Counted from the first letter of the stretch, positions 51,280-61,431 are shown. The stretch: 64,000 bases of DNA from an uncultured Hyphomicrobiales bacterium (GCA_903861645.1 CAIOVE010000081.1:41281-105280), one strand, 5' to 3'. The notes: a model not told the origin generated them from the letters alone. Numbers and translations are program-made.

Positions 51280-51652
51280 CGCCGTTCTCGACAGCTCGGC
51301 GGTGCTGGCGTTGCTGCAGGACGAGCCCGGCGCGGGACGCGTCAAAGCCTGTCTACCCGGCGCGCTGATCTCGTCCGTCAACGTCGCGGAAATCATCTCC
51401 AAACTGTGCGAACGCGGCATGCCTCCCGACGCCGCGCGGCTGGCGATCGAGGCCATTGGCGTCGAAATCGTGGAATTCGATCTGGATCAGGCCTGCCTGA
51501 CCGGCGCCCTGCGGCCCGCGACCCGTTCGCTCGGTCTTTCGCTCGGCGACCGCGCCTGCCTTGCCCTCGCGCGCCTGCGCGACCTACCGGCCATCACCTG
51601 CGACAGGGCGTGGCACGGCGTCGAGGGCTCCGATGTTGTTTTTCTTCGCTAG
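51272..51652 (+). CDS. PIN-domain VapC ribonuclease toxin
   Basis: This 126-residue PIN-domain protein keeps the acidic residues of the active site: Asp in VLDSSAVLALL, Glu in NVAEIISKL, Asp in LSLGDRACLALA and Asp in ITCDRAWHG. VapC toxins cut tRNA or rRNA. The GTG at 51272 overlaps the antitoxin end. A terminator follows 30 bases later. Confidence 0.92.
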   Translation: MSDAVLDSSAVLALLQDEPGAGRVKACLPGALISSVNVAEIISKLCERGMPPDAARLAIEAIGVEIVEFDLDQACLTGALRPATRSLGLSLGDRACLALARLRDLPAITCDRAWHGVEGSDVVFLR

Positions 51653-51679
51653 CCAGACTGGCGAAGTCATGACCAATAA

Positions 51680-51705
51680 AAAAGCGCCCCGCGAGGGGCG
51701 CTTTT
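51680..51705. terminator. Bidirectional terminator
   Basis: An eleven-base stem (51680-51690 with 51695-51705) with loop GCGA has A and T runs on its two sides, so it can end transcription from vapC on the plus strand and from the L,D-transpeptidase on the minus strand. Confidence 0.85.
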
Positions 51706-51726
51706 CATCATGGCGGGCGACGCCAA

Positions 51727-52332
51727 TCAGCGGATGACGACGACCTTCGTGCCGACCTTCGCGTGTTCGTAGAGGTCGGTCACGTCGTCGTTGGTCATGC
51801 GGATGCAGCCCGAGGACACGGCCTGACCGATGGTGTCGGGCTCGTTCGAGCCGTGGATGCGATAGAGCGACGAGCCCAGATACATGGCGCGCGCGCCGAG
51901 CGGGTTGTCGATACCGCCTTCCATGTGGCGCGGCAGATCGGGGCGGCGGCGCAGCATCTGGGCTGGCGGGGTCCAGGCCGGCCATTCGGCCTTGCGGGTG
52001 ATGGTCTTGGCGCCCGACCATTCGAAGCCCGGACGCCCCACGCCGACGCCGTACTTGATCGCCTGCCCGCCGGGCAACACGAAATACAGGCGGCGCTCGC
52101 TCGTCGAGACGAGGATGGTGCCGGGCCCATGGGGGCCCTTGTAGGCGACGGTCTCGCGCGGCACGGCGCTCTCGCGGGGCTGTTCCGCGCCGTTTTGCAG
52201 GCGGTCGGGGTTCACCAGCAGGGGCTGGTGCGTTTCAAGGTCGAACATTTCGGCCCGAACGGCGGTGGCGGGGGCCATGGCGGCGAGCGCGGCGGAGGTC
52301 GCGAAGGCAAGCGTCGAAAACGAGTGGCGCAT
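51727..52332 (-). CDS. L,D-transpeptidase (ErfK/YbiS/YcfS family)
   Basis: The 201-residue protein has a signal peptide (ending VRAE) and a YkuD-type catalytic domain with the motif HGSNEPDTIGQAVSSGCIRMTNDDV-type core around residue 155-180: His and Cys in the phrase SSGCIRM form the active site. It makes 3-3 or protein crosslinks in peptidoglycan. The start at 52332 gives the signal peptide. A shared terminator follows its stop. Confidence 0.94.
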   Translation of the reverse strand: MRHSFSTLAFATSAALAAMAPATAVRAEMFDLETHQPLLVNPDRLQNGAEQPRESAVPRETVAYKGPHGPGTILVSTSERRLYFVLPGGQAIKYGVGVGRPGFEWSGAKTITRKAEWPAWTPPAQMLRRRPDLPRHMEGGIDNPLGARAMYLGSSLYRIHGSNEPDTIGQAVSSGCIRMTNDDVTDLYEHAKVGTKVVVIR

Positions 52333-52516
52333 ATCGATTTCCTTAAAAGTCTTGGCGGTTTCGATCGGCGACTACTCGACGCACGACTAACTGGGCAGGC
52401 GGTTTATTGACCATCGACCAGCCGCCGGCAAGACGGGTTTCCACCCTAAACGTGCTTAACGCGCGCGGGCGCGCGCGGCGTTGTCGGATTGCAACACACG
52501 GAGGGATAAAGCGCCC

Positions 52517-53503
52517 TCAGGCGGCCCGCGCCGGCCGCGCGACGAGATCGATCGCGGCCCGCAGAACCTCCAGCCCCGCGCCCTTTTTGACCGCGTCGGT
52601 GGCAAGATGGCGACGGAACGCGCGGGCGCCGGGCAGGCCGGCGAACAGGCCAAGCATGTGGCGCGTCATGTCGGCGAGGCGGATTCCGCGCGCCAACTGG
52701 CGCTCGATGTAGGGGAAATAGGCCTCGACCGCGTCGAAAATCGTGTCGAAGGGCGCCGGGCGTCCGAAAATCACGGGGTCGACAGCCAGCAGCAGGCCGG
52801 GGTCGTGATAGGACGCGCGGCCCAGCATGACGCCGTCGAGGCGCTCCAGCAGCGGCAAGGCCGCGTCGAGCGTGGCGATGCCGCCATTGATCGAGATCGG
52901 CGTCGCCGGATAATCGCGCTTGAGGTCGAACACGAGTGGATAATCGAGCGGCGGCACGTCGCGGTTTTCCTTGGGGCTGAGGCCTTGCAGCCACGCCTTG
53001 CGCGCGTGAACGATCAACTCGTCCGCGCCAGCCCGCGTCACCGCCTCGGCCATGGCCCAGAGCGCCTCGCGCGGCTCCTGATAGTCGACGCCGATGCGGC
53101 ATTTGACGGTGACGGGCAGCGTCACCACGGCCTTCATCGCCGCCACGCATTCGCCGACCAGCGCCGGCTGGCGCATGAGGCAGGCGCCGAAGGCGCCGCT
53201 CTGCACGCGGTCGGAGGGGCAGCCGCAATTCAGGTTGATTTCGTCATAGCCGAAGTCGGCGCAAATCCGCGCCACGCGCGCCAGCGCCTCGGGCTCGGAC
53301 CCGCCCAACTGGACGGCGACGGGATGCTCGAAACCATCAAACCCCAGCAGGCGCTCGCGGTCGCCATGGATGATGGCCGCGCTGGTCACCATCTCCGTGT
53401 AGAGCCGGGCCTCGCGCGACAGCAGCCGGTGGAAATACCGGCAGTGGCGGTCGGTCCAGTCCATCATCGGCGCGACGGAGAAGATTTTGCCTTGATGATT
53501 CAA
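52517..53503 (-). CDS. dusA: tRNA-dihydrouridine(20/20a) synthase DusA
   Basis: DusA reduces uridine 20 and 20a in tRNA using FMN. The 328-residue protein shows FSVAPMMDWTDRHCRYF near the start, the catalytic Cys in LNCGCPSDRVQSGAFGACLM near residue 97, and the phosphate-binding loop ISINGGIATLDA near residue 217. The start is TTG at 53503; no ATG or GTG lies upstream in frame near it, and the FSVAPM strand must be kept. An AGGG eight bases upstream supports it. Confidence 0.93.
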   Translation of the reverse strand: MNHQGKIFSVAPMMDWTDRHCRYFHRLLSREARLYTEMVTSAAIIHGDRERLLGFDGFEHPVAVQLGGSEPEALARVARICADFGYDEINLNCGCPSDRVQSGAFGACLMRQPALVGECVAAMKAVVTLPVTVKCRIGVDYQEPREALWAMAEAVTRAGADELIVHARKAWLQGLSPKENRDVPPLDYPLVFDLKRDYPATPISINGGIATLDAALPLLERLDGVMLGRASYHDPGLLLAVDPVIFGRPAPFDTIFDAVEAYFPYIERQLARGIRLADMTRHMLGLFAGLPGARAFRRHLATDAVKKGAGLEVLRAAIDLVARPARAA

Positions 53504-53731
53504 CAGTCCGACCCTGACCCGCGCGCGATTTCCGGCCCACCGCCCTTGGGCGCGCCGCGCGCGATCCTAGCCGAACGTCGGCGGGGTTTCCACGTCGCCG
53601 CTCCGGCGCGCGGCAATTCGGGCTTCCGCCCGCGCCTGTTTCTGGTCATATAGGCTGGATACACAACGAACGACGGTTTGGGCGATTGACCCTCGACATC
53701 AAATCCGCCCTCCGGTCGCGCCCGGCGCGCC

Positions 53732-54418
53732 ATGGGTGAGCTTACTCCGGATATCTGGCAGCCCGTTCTGCTGACGATCGAGCTCGCGACGATCACGACG
53801 ATCCTGCTGCTGCTGATCGGCACGCCCGTCGCGTGGTGGCTGGCGCGCTCTTCGGCGTGGTGGAAGGAAGGCGTCGCCGCCGTCGTCGCCCTGCCGATCG
53901 TGCTGCCCCCGACGGTGCTGGGCTTCTACCTGCTCCTCCTGCTGGGCCCGAACGGGCCGGGCGGCGCGCTGGCCTCGCTGTGGGGGGCGCGTACGCTCGC
54001 CTTCACATTCGGCGGGCTGGTGATCGGCTCGGCGCTCTATTCGTTGCCCTTTGTCGTGCAGCCGATCCGCAACGCCTTCGAGGCGATGGGCGCGCGGCCG
54101 CTGGAAGTCGCCGCCACCCTGCGCGCCTCGCCGGCGCGGGCCTTCTGGACGGTCGCCGTGCCGCTCGCCAGACCGGGCTTTCTCACCGGCGCCGTGCTGG
54201 GCTTCGCCCACACCGTAGGCGAGTTCGGCGTGGTGCTGATGATCGGCGGCAATATTCCCGGCAAGACGAAGGTGCTGTCGGTGGCGATCTTCGATTTTGT
54301 CGAAACATCGCAATGGCGCGAGGCGAATATTCTGGCCGCGGGCATGGTCGTTTTCGCCTTCGTCGTCATTCTCGCGATGACGCTGTTCGAACGCCGTTTC
54401 GCCAGCGTGACGCCATGA
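53732..54418 (+). CDS. modB: Molybdate ABC transporter permease ModB
   Basis: ModB forms the membrane channel of the molybdate importer. The 228-residue protein has about five membrane segments and the EAA-type loop [33 protein letters not shown] near residue 115, which contacts ModC. The start at 53732 gives [30 protein letters not shown]. The modC start overlaps its stop as ATGA. Confidence 0.94.
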   Translation: MGELTPDIWQPVLLTIELATITTILLLLIGTPVAWWLARSSAWWKEGVAAVVALPIVLPPTVLGFYLLLLLGPNGPGGALASLWGARTLAFTFGGLVIGSALYSLPFVVQPIRNAFEAMGARPLEVAATLRASPARAFWTVAVPLARPGFLTGAVLGFAHTVGEFGVVLMIGGNIPGKTKVLSVAIFDFVETSQWREANILAAGMVVFAFVVILAMTLFERRFASVTP

Positions 54419-55512
54419 GCGGCGCCGGCATCGACGTCGCATTTCGCGGCAATCTCGGGACGTTTCAACTCGACGCCGCGTTCCGCGCGCCCGCGCGGGG
54501 CGTCACGGGGCTGTTTGGTCCCTCCGGCTGCGGCAAAACCGCGGTTCTTCGGTGCATCGCCGGGCTGACACGCTTGCCGACGGGCGCCTGCGCGGTCGAT
54601 GGCTTGACGTGGCAGAGCGATACGACATTCCTGCCGACATGGCGGCGCCCCATCGGCTATGTGTTTCAGGAAGCCAGCCTGTTTGCGCATCTCTCGGTCC
54701 GTCGCAACCTGCTCTACGGCGCCCGGTCGGACGTGACGCGCAAGAACGACGCGGATATCGGCTTTGACGAGGTTGTCGATCTTCTGGGGATCGACGGGCT
54801 GCTCGAACGCTCGCCCCGCCATCTGTCGGGCGGCGAGCGGCAGCGGGTCGCCATCGGTCGCGCGCTGTTGTCGCGACCAAGGCTGTTGTTGATGGACGAA
54901 CCCCTGTCGGCGCTGGATCGCGCGACGAAGGACGAAATCCTGCCTTTCCTCGAACGCCTCCACGATCGCCTGTCGCTGCCCGTGATCTACGTCAGTCACG
55001 ACATGATGGAGATCGAGCATCTCGCCGATCATCTCGTACTGATGCGGGCGGGCCGCGTTGTCGCCTCGGGCGCGCTATCCGAGTTGCAGGGCGACCCGAA
55101 CCTGCCGCTCGCGACAAGCCGCGACGCCGCGGTCAACCTCGACGCGATCGTCGTGGAACATGACCCAGCCTATGGCCTGCTGACGCTCGATGTCGAGGGC
55201 GGACGCCTGCGGGTTCCCGCCGCGCCACATCGCGCGGGCACGCGCCGGCGCCTGCGAATCGCGGCTGGCGACGTCAGCCTGCTGGTCGAGCCGCAGCAAA
55301 GCAGCTCCATTCTCAACGCCCTGCCCGCGCGCGTCGCCGCGCGCAAGCCCATCGGCGAGAACGAGATGATTGTCGTCTTGACGCTGGGCGCGAACGACGC
55401 GGGCGCGCGCATTCTGGCGCGCATCACGCGGCGTTCGTGGGAAACCCTCGGGCTGCGCGAGGGCATGGATGTCTGGGCGCAGGTCAAGGGCGTTTCGCTG
55501 GCGCATAAATGA
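54415..55512 (+). CDS. modC: Molybdate ABC transporter ATP-binding protein ModC
   Basis: This 365-residue ATPase has Walker A ([12 protein letters not shown], near residue 35), a Q-loop ([13 protein letters not shown]), the signature [16 protein letters not shown] near residue 140, Walker [17 protein letters not shown] and the switch His in [12 protein letters not shown]-terminal MOP/TOBE domain (about 290-360, [13 protein letters not shown]) binds molybdate or tungstate for regulation. The start at 54415 overlaps modB. No modA binding protein is adjacent. Confidence 0.94.
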   Translation: MSGAGIDVAFRGNLGTFQLDAAFRAPARGVTGLFGPSGCGKTAVLRCIAGLTRLPTGACAVDGLTWQSDTTFLPTWRRPIGYVFQEASLFAHLSVRRNLLYGARSDVTRKNDADIGFDEVVDLLGIDGLLERSPRHLSGGERQRVAIGRALLSRPRLLLMDEPLSALDRATKDEILPFLERLHDRLSLPVIYVSHDMMEIEHLADHLVLMRAGRVVASGALSELQGDPNLPLATSRDAAVNLDAIVVEHDPAYGLLTLDVEGGRLRVPAAPHRAGTRRRLRIAAGDVSLLVEPQQSSSILNALPARVAARKPIGENEMIVVLTLGANDAGARILARITRRSWETLGLREGMDVWAQVKGVSLAHK

Positions 55513-55522
55513 CCGGCGCGCG

Positions 55523-57769
55523 TCACGCCCGCAGCAGTTGCGTATCGATCGGCAGGCGACGGACGCGCTTGCCCGTGGCCGCGAAGATGGCGTTGCAAAG
55601 CGCCGGCAAGGCGGGCGGCAGCGCCGGCTCGCCAAGACCCGTCGGCGGGAAATCGCTGGTAATGAAGGCGACCTCGACCGGCGGCGCCTGATCCATGCGC
55701 AAGGGCGGCACGCCGTCGAAATTCGATTGCGCGACGCGCCCGCGTTCAATCGTCACCGCCTGCCCCAGCGCCGCGCCGAGCCCATCGAGCACGGCGCCTT
55801 GCACCTGATGTTCGGCGCCGAGCGGATTGATGATCTGCCGGCCGATGTCGCCCGCGACCCAGACATGATCGAGCCTGACGTCGCCGGACGATGACACCGT
55901 CGCCTGCACGACCTCGGCGAAATAACCGAGATGGCTGTAATAGAAGGCGACGCCCTTGCCCGTGCCCCTGGGCAGCGCGTGACAATCCTTCCAGCCCGAC
56001 ATCGCGGCGACGCGGATCAGCACGTCGCGCATGCGACCCGTGTTGAAATCGCGCAATGGATCGGGCTTGCCGGGCGTCGTGGGCAGGCTTTTCGGCTCGC
56101 CCAGAAGGGCGAGGCGGAAATCAACGGGATCCTTGCCCGCCGCCGTCGCGAGTTCGTCGATGAAGGACTGGAACACGAAGCCCAGCGCGTTGGAGCGCGG
56201 CGCCCGCATCGGCCCCGTGGGGATGCCGAAGTCGATGACGGATTGACCATAGGCGAGATGGGGCACGAGTTGCGCGGGGAATTCCGTGTCGGGCATGGTC
56301 GCCGATGAATTGGCGGGCTTGCCATCCTTGCCGAAGGTCACGAAATGATCGGTGAGCGCGACCAGCGCGCCCTTGTCGTCGAGGCCGCCCTTGAAATAGT
56401 GGAAGCCCGCGGGACGATAGAAGTCGTGCTGCATGTCGTCGCGACGATTCCACAACAGCTTCACGGGCGCGCCGACCTTGCGTGAAATCCACGCGGCCTC
56501 CGCCATGAAATCGCTTTGCAGGCGACGGCCGAAACCGCCGCCGCCGCGCGTCATGTGCACGACGACATCCTTTTCGGGAACGCCAAGCGTCTTGGAGACA
56601 AGTTTCATGCCCGGCCCCGGATTTTGCGCCGGCGCCCAGACATCGATCTTGCCATCCCTGAAATGCGCCGTGCAGTTCTGCGGCTCAAGCACGATGTGCG
56701 ACAGGAAGGGATAGGAATAAGCCGCCTCGACGACGCGCGCCGCGCCCTTGAGCGCCGACGTCGCGTCGCCATCGCGCCGCAGCCATGTCGCAGGCGCGCC
56801 CGCCGCGAAGGCGTCGGCGCGGGCGGCGAATCCCTCGCTGTCATGGCTTGCCGTCGGTCCCTCGTCCCAGACGATTTCCAGTTTCTCGCGGGCCTTGTTC
56901 GCCTTCCACCAGCTTTTGGCGACAATGGCGACGCCATCCACGAGACCCTCGGGGTCTTTCATCGGGTTGGCTTCGCTGGCGCGAATGATGAACGCGTCGT
57001 GGATGCCGGGCAACTCCTTGATCGCCTCGATATTCGCGCTGACAACCTTGCCGCCAAACACGGGACATTTTTCAAACACGGCGTGCAGCATGCCGGGCAC
57101 GACCACGTCGATACCGTAAAGCGGCTGTCCGGTGACAATCTTGCCATTCTCGACGCCGGCGATGCGCTGGCCGATGATCCCGAATGTCTTCGGATCCTTC
57201 AACGGCACGGTCGCCAGATCGGGCACGGCCTGCGCCGCCGCCTTCGCCGCCAGCGCGCCATAGGTCATGGACCGCCCACTCTTGCGATGATGCACGACGC
57301 CCGCCTCGGTTTCGCATTCGGCGGGCGGGGCCCCCCAGGCCTGCGCCGCGGCGGCGAGAATCATCTGTCGCCCGGCGGCGCCCACGCGCCGCAGGGGATC
57401 GTAATTCTCCGGCGTCGCGGTGCTGCCGCCAGCGTGCTGGCGACCGAACCGCGCCTCGTCGAGCGGCGCCTGTTCGATCCGCACATCCTTCCAGGCGACA
57501 TCAAGCTCCTCGGCGATGATCATCGGCAGCATGGTTCTGATGCCCTGCCCGATCTCCGGATTTTTCGACAGGATCGTCACCACGCCATCGGGCGCGATGC
57601 GCACGAAGGCGTTGATGGCGGCGGCTTCGCCCTCGACGGCGGCGAGGGCGGCGCGCGGCAGCATGGCGTGAAGTAAAAGGCCGCCGCCGGCGACGGCGCT
57701 CGCCTTCAACAACGCGCGGCGGGAAAGTTCGGGCGAGCGGCTGGCCGCGACCTTGGCGATTTCGTTCAT
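55523..57769 (-). CDS. Molybdenum hydroxylase large subunit (IorB/xanthine-dehydrogenase-like)
   Basis: This 748-residue protein has a Tat-type signal (SRRALLKASAVAGGG) and the xanthine dehydrogenase-like molybdopterin domains: NPEIGQGIRTMLPMIIAEELDV near residue 75, RGGGGFGRRL near residue 400, GPMRAPRSNALGF near residue 520 and a final Glu in GLGEPALPPALPALCNAI near residue 710. It pairs with the two-cluster Fe-S subunit just upstream. Such enzymes hydroxylate isoquinolines, nicotinate, aldehydes or similar rings. No third cytochrome subunit is seen, which is usual for this family, so the electron acceptor is unknown. Confidence 0.93.
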   Translation of the reverse strand: MNEIAKVAASRSPELSRRALLKASAVAGGGLLLHAMLPRAALAAVEGEAAAINAFVRIAPDGVVTILSKNPEIGQGIRTMLPMIIAEELDVAWKDVRIEQAPLDEARFGRQHAGGSTATPENYDPLRRVGAAGRQMILAAAAQAWGAPPAECETEAGVVHHRKSGRSMTYGALAAKAAAQAVPDLATVPLKDPKTFGIIGQRIAGVENGKIVTGQPLYGIDVVVPGMLHAVFEKCPVFGGKVVSANIEAIKELPGIHDAFIIRASEANPMKDPEGLVDGVAIVAKSWWKANKAREKLEIVWDEGPTASHDSEGFAARADAFAAGAPATWLRRDGDATSALKGAARVVEAAYSYPFLSHIVLEPQNCTAHFRDGKIDVWAPAQNPGPGMKLVSKTLGVPEKDVVVHMTRGGGGFGRRLQSDFMAEAAWISRKVGAPVKLLWNRRDDMQHDFYRPAGFHYFKGGLDDKGALVALTDHFVTFGKDGKPANSSATMPDTEFPAQLVPHLAYGQSVIDFGIPTGPMRAPRSNALGFVFQSFIDELATAAGKDPVDFRLALLGEPKSLPTTPGKPDPLRDFNTGRMRDVLIRVAAMSGWKDCHALPRGTGKGVAFYYSHLGYFAEVVQATVSSSGDVRLDHVWVAGDIGRQIINPLGAEHQVQGAVLDGLGAALGQAVTIERGRVAQSNFDGVPPLRMDQAPPVEVAFITSDFPPTGLGEPALPPALPALCNAIFAATGKRVRRLPIDTQLLRA

Positions 57770-57771
57770 GA

Positions 57772-58230
57772 CTATTTCGCCTCCGCGACGTGTTTGATGC
57801 CCGCGCGGATGCGCGTGTAGCTACAGCAGCGGCAGACATTGCCCCGCATGGCCGCGTCGATGTCGTGGTCGCTTGGTCGGGGGTTTCGCGTCAGCAGGGC
57901 CGAGGCGGACATGATCTGTCCGGCCTGACAATAGCCGCATTGGGGCACGTCGAGTTCCATCCACGCGGCCTGCAATTTCCGGCCGACGGGGTTCCCGGAC
58001 ATGGCCTCGATGGTGGTGACGGCGGCGGAGCCGACGGCCGAAATCTCGATGGAGCAGGAGCGGGTCGGCTTGCCGTCGACGTGCACGGTGCAGGCGCCGC
58101 ACAGGCCCGCGCCGCAGCCGAACTTGCTGCCCTTCAGGTCGAGTTCGTCGCGCAGCACCCAGAGCAGCGGCATGTCGCCGTCGACATCGACGGTTTTCTT
58201 GGCGCCATTGACCTCTATCGTGAAAACCAT
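57772..58230 (-). CDS. Two-[2Fe-2S] subunit of the molybdenum hydroxylase (IorA-like)
   Basis: This 152-residue protein has a plant-ferredoxin cluster motif (CGAGLCGACTVHVDG, near residue 40) and a second motif with Cys in CGYCQAGQI and NVCRCCSYTRI near residue 100-140. It passes electrons from the molybdenum site. The start at 58230 follows GAGG; a longer frame upstream lacks support. Its stop is two bases before the large-subunit start. Confidence 0.94.
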   Translation of the reverse strand: MVFTIEVNGAKKTVDVDGDMPLLWVLRDELDLKGSKFGCGAGLCGACTVHVDGKPTRSCSIEISAVGSAAVTTIEAMSGNPVGRKLQAAWMELDVPQCGYCQAGQIMSASALLTRNPRPSDHDIDAAMRGNVCRCCSYTRIRAGIKHVAEAK

Positions 58231-58394
58231 CCCGAACCTCCCGCGTTTGGCCGGAACGTGCCCGATGGCCCGCCCGGGCACAAGCCCGCCGCCGGGGCTG
58301 TTTCGGGAAATGCCGGTTCCGGTTATACCGTCTCCCATCATCCCGAGCCGTCGGCCCGCCGGCGGCGGCCGCGCGAACGTGAGGAACCGTTTCG

Positions 58395-59492
58395 ATGAAC
58401 GCCACGCCGACCCCGTCCTTCTCCCGCGAACCCAGCGCCCGGCCGACCGCGCCCGACGCCCGGGCCGCCCTGCTCGCCAATCCGGGGTTCGGCAAGGTGT
58501 TCACCGATCATATGGTGACGATCCGCTGGACCGAGGGCACGGGCTGGCACGACGCCCGCGTGCGGGCGCGCGAGCCCATCGCCCTCGACCCGGCGGCGGC
58601 GGTGCTGCATTACGGGCAGGAGATTTTCGAGGGGCTGAAGGCCTATCGCACCGGCAACGGCGTCTCGCTGTTCCGCCCCGAGCAGAACGCCCGCCGCTTC
58701 GCCGCCTCGGCCGACCGGCTGGCGATCCCCACGCTGCCGGAAAACCTGTTCCTGCAAGCCATCGACGAACTGGTGCGCATCGACGCCGACTGGATTCCGG
58801 GCGGCGACGGCAGCCTCTATCTTCGCCCCTTCACCTTCGCCAGCGAGGCCTTCCTCGGCGTGCGCCCCTCGGCGGAATATCTGTTCATGGTCATCGCCTG
58901 CCCCGTCGGCGCCTATTTCAAAGGTGGCAAGAAGGCCGTCAGCGTCTGGCTGTCGGACGACTACACGCGCGCGGCGCCGGGCGGCACGGGCGCCGCCAAG
59001 TGCGGCGGCAACTACGCGGCCAGCCTCATCGCGCAGGCGCAGGCCATGAAACATGGCTGCGATCAGGTCGTGTTTCTCGACGCCGCCGAACACCGCTGGG
59101 TCGAGGAACTCGGCGGCATGAACATCTTCTTCGTCTTCGACGACGGCTCGCTGCTGACGCCGCCGCTGGGGGGCTCGATCCTGCCGGGCATCACCCGCGA
59201 TTCGATCATCACGCTGGCCCGCCGCGAGGGCCGGACCGTGCGCGAGGAACTCTATGGCATCGAGCAGTGGCGCGCCGACGCCGCCAGCGGCCGCCTGCGC
59301 GAGGCCTTCGCCTGCGGCACGGCCGCGGTCGTTTCGCCCATCGGCGAGATCAAGAGCGCCCACGGCGATTTCGTCATCGGCGGCGGCGAGGGCGGGCCCG
59401 TGACCGACGCGATCAAGGCCAGGCTCGTCGGCATCCAGCGCGGCGAGATCGCCGACACGGAAGGCTGGGTGCGCAAGGTCGCCGGCCTCTGA
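58395..59492 (+). CDS. ilvE: Branched-chain amino acid aminotransferase
   Basis: IlvE transfers amino groups in leucine, isoleucine and valine metabolism using PLP. The 365-residue length fits the long (type 2) form. The PLP Lys lies in [14 protein letters not shown] near residue 200; [14 protein letters not shown] strand is seen as [18 protein letters not shown] near residue 80, and [13 protein letters not shown] near residue 310. The start at 58395 gives a normal N-terminus. Confidence 0.95.
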   Translation: MNATPTPSFSREPSARPTAPDARAALLANPGFGKVFTDHMVTIRWTEGTGWHDARVRAREPIALDPAAAVLHYGQEIFEGLKAYRTGNGVSLFRPEQNARRFAASADRLAIPTLPENLFLQAIDELVRIDADWIPGGDGSLYLRPFTFASEAFLGVRPSAEYLFMVIACPVGAYFKGGKKAVSVWLSDDYTRAAPGGTGAAKCGGNYAASLIAQAQAMKHGCDQVVFLDAAEHRWVEELGGMNIFFVFDDGSLLTPPLGGSILPGITRDSIITLARREGRTVREELYGIEQWRADAASGRLREAFACGTAAVVSPIGEIKSAHGDFVIGGGEGGPVTDAIKARLVGIQRGEIADTEGWVRKVAGL

Positions 59493-59608
59493 TATCGCCC
59501 CGGGCGCGAGCGGCGTTGAAGCCGCTTGCGCGCCACGGCGCGCGGCCTCCATACTGACGGTCAACGAGGGTCGGACAACCGACCGGGACACGTCAGGGGA
59601 GATCAGCC

Positions 59609-60916
59609 ATGCAGCGTCGTCAATTCCTGCGCGCGGCGCCATTCGCCGCGCTCGCCGCGAGCGCCGGACTGGCGCGGGCCGACGGGTTTCCCGCCGGCGA
59701 ACCGCATATGAAGCGTTTCGACGAGCAGCGCTGGGCCCTCGACAACATCATTCAGGCCAACGGCATCGACTGGGATCAGGGCCACACCGGCGTGCTGCTG
59801 CGCGCCTGCGGCCTCGACGTGCAGAACGAGATGATCGCGTTGCGGGCGGGCGTCAAAAAATACGCCGATATCGTGCCCGCCTTCGAACGATTGGCGCGCA
59901 AGCGCGAGGCCATGGCGATCGAGGCCGAGAAGAACGAGGAGACGATCCCCGCGCGCGACAACTACTATATCGCGGCCGTTTACTGGGCGACGTCGATGTG
60001 GGGCAACGAAGAGCACGGGCCCCGCCTGCGCAACGCCAACGACAAGAAGCGCGAGAACTTCACCAAATACATGAAGCTCGCCGATCACCGGATCGAATGG
60101 GTCGAAATTCCGTATCGCGGCAAGACCGTACCGGCGATTTTCCATCTGCCGCCGGGCCTTCAGGCCGGACAAAAGGTTCCCGTCATCGTCGCCGTGCCCG
60201 GCATGGACGGTTTCAAGGAGCGCAGCGTTTCGCTGCGCGGGGATGGCTGGCTCGAACGCGGCTACGCCGTGCTGGCGATCGAGGGTCCGGGCTATTGGGA
60301 GTCGCCCGTGCGTGGCATTTTCGTCGATGTCGGCGGCTGGGTCGAAACCGGCAAGGAAGTGGTCAAGTGGCTGCGCGCGCGGCCCGAGATCGACGCCGAA
60401 CGCATCGCGGCGACGGGATCGAGCTTCGGTTCGTTCTTCTCCGCCGCGATGATTTCGGAGGAACCGGCTTTCAAGGCCTGCGCCGTCACCGGCACCTGCT
60501 ACGACATCGGCGGTCACAGGATATTCGACGAGGCGTCGCCAACCTTCAAGAAGCGGTTCATGTTCATGTCGGGCATCGTCGACGAGGCGGAATTCGAGAA
60601 ATTCCGCCTAACGATCGACTGGCGGCCCTTCGCGGGCAAGATCAAGGCGCCCTTCCTGATCGCCGCCGGCGAGGCCGACGAGCTCTGCCCGCTGGACGCC
60701 ACGGAAGCCTTCGTCAAGGCGCTCGGCGGCCCCAGGCAACTCGTGGTCTATCAGGACTCCCGCCACTCGCTCGCCGGCCCGAGCGTCGCCAACGGACCGG
60801 AGCCGCGCATCCAGCAGGCCGAATGGATCACCCGGCGATTGCAGGGCAAGCCCATGGTCAGCGAACGCTGGTTCGTCGACAACGGCGGACGCGTCGCCAA
60901 GACCTCGCTGGCCTGA
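59609..60916 (+). CDS. Secreted alpha/beta hydrolase (FrsA/prolyl-oligopeptidase-like)
   Basis: This 435-residue protein has a signal beginning MQRRQFLRAAPFAALAAS, with a paired Arg and a likely Sec or Tat route. An alpha/beta hydrolase domain follows: VIVAVPGMDGFKE near residue 195, nucleophile elbow TGSSFGSFFS near residue 270, Asp in AAGEADELCPL near residue 355 and His in QDSRHSLAG near residue 388. Such enzymes cleave esters or act on acyl groups; the substrate is unknown. No operon partner. Confidence 0.88.
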   Translation: MQRRQFLRAAPFAALAASAGLARADGFPAGEPHMKRFDEQRWALDNIIQANGIDWDQGHTGVLLRACGLDVQNEMIALRAGVKKYADIVPAFERLARKREAMAIEAEKNEETIPARDNYYIAAVYWATSMWGNEEHGPRLRNANDKKRENFTKYMKLADHRIEWVEIPYRGKTVPAIFHLPPGLQAGQKVPVIVAVPGMDGFKERSVSLRGDGWLERGYAVLAIEGPGYWESPVRGIFVDVGGWVETGKEVVKWLRARPEIDAERIAATGSSFGSFFSAAMISEEPAFKACAVTGTCYDIGGHRIFDEASPTFKKRFMFMSGIVDEAEFEKFRLTIDWRPFAGKIKAPFLIAAGEADELCPLDATEAFVKALGGPRQLVVYQDSRHSLAGPSVANGPEPRIQQAEWITRRLQGKPMVSERWFVDNGGRVAKTSLA

Positions 60917-61002
60917 AGCCCGCCGGATTGATCCGGCGCAAGGCGTGGCCGCGCCCGCCATGGTGTCTGGAGGCAGGGATCAACCGCCATCGAGAGACCA
61001 TC

Positions 61003-61431
61003 ATGAGCGCGACCGTGCAACATCATCACGAAAGCTCCATCGAGCGCCTGAGCGCCTGGATAGCCCAATGGCGTCGGGACCGCGCCGAGCGCCAGGAACT
61101 CGAGGCGATGGGATGCGACGAAGTCAGGCGCATGTTGTCGGATTGCGGCGTGTCGCTCGACGACATTGGCCATGTGACAAATCCGAAAGTCGCCGAACTG
61201 CTGCCCGAGATGCTGGCGGCGCTCGGCGTGCCCGATGACGCGCACCTTCTGGCGACAAGACGCGATCTCGAACGTAGCTGCGCGATGTGCGGCGAGTGGA
61301 AACAATGTGAGTCAGCGCTAACAACGGGCGTCGCGGTGGACACGTGGCGCGACTTCTGTCGAAATGCGCCGGCGCTGGAGGGGTTGTCGGCGACGACATC
61401 CGCGTCATCAAACCAAAAGGCAAGGTCATGA
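61003..61431 (+). CDS. DUF6455-like small protein
   Basis: This 142-residue protein has no signal peptide. Its Cys pattern, SDCG at residue 47, SCAMCGEWKQCES near residue 97 and DFCRNAPALE near residue 120, resembles the DUF6455 zinc-site-like signature. The N-terminal half is helical (AERQELEAMGCDEVRRML). Function unknown. Its stop overlaps the universal stress protein start as ATGA, so the two are translated together. Confidence 0.8.
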   Translation: MSATVQHHHESSIERLSAWIAQWRRDRAERQELEAMGCDEVRRMLSDCGVSLDDIGHVTNPKVAELLPEMLAALGVPDDAHLLATRRDLERSCAMCGEWKQCESALTTGVAVDTWRDFCRNAPALEGLSATTSASSNQKARS

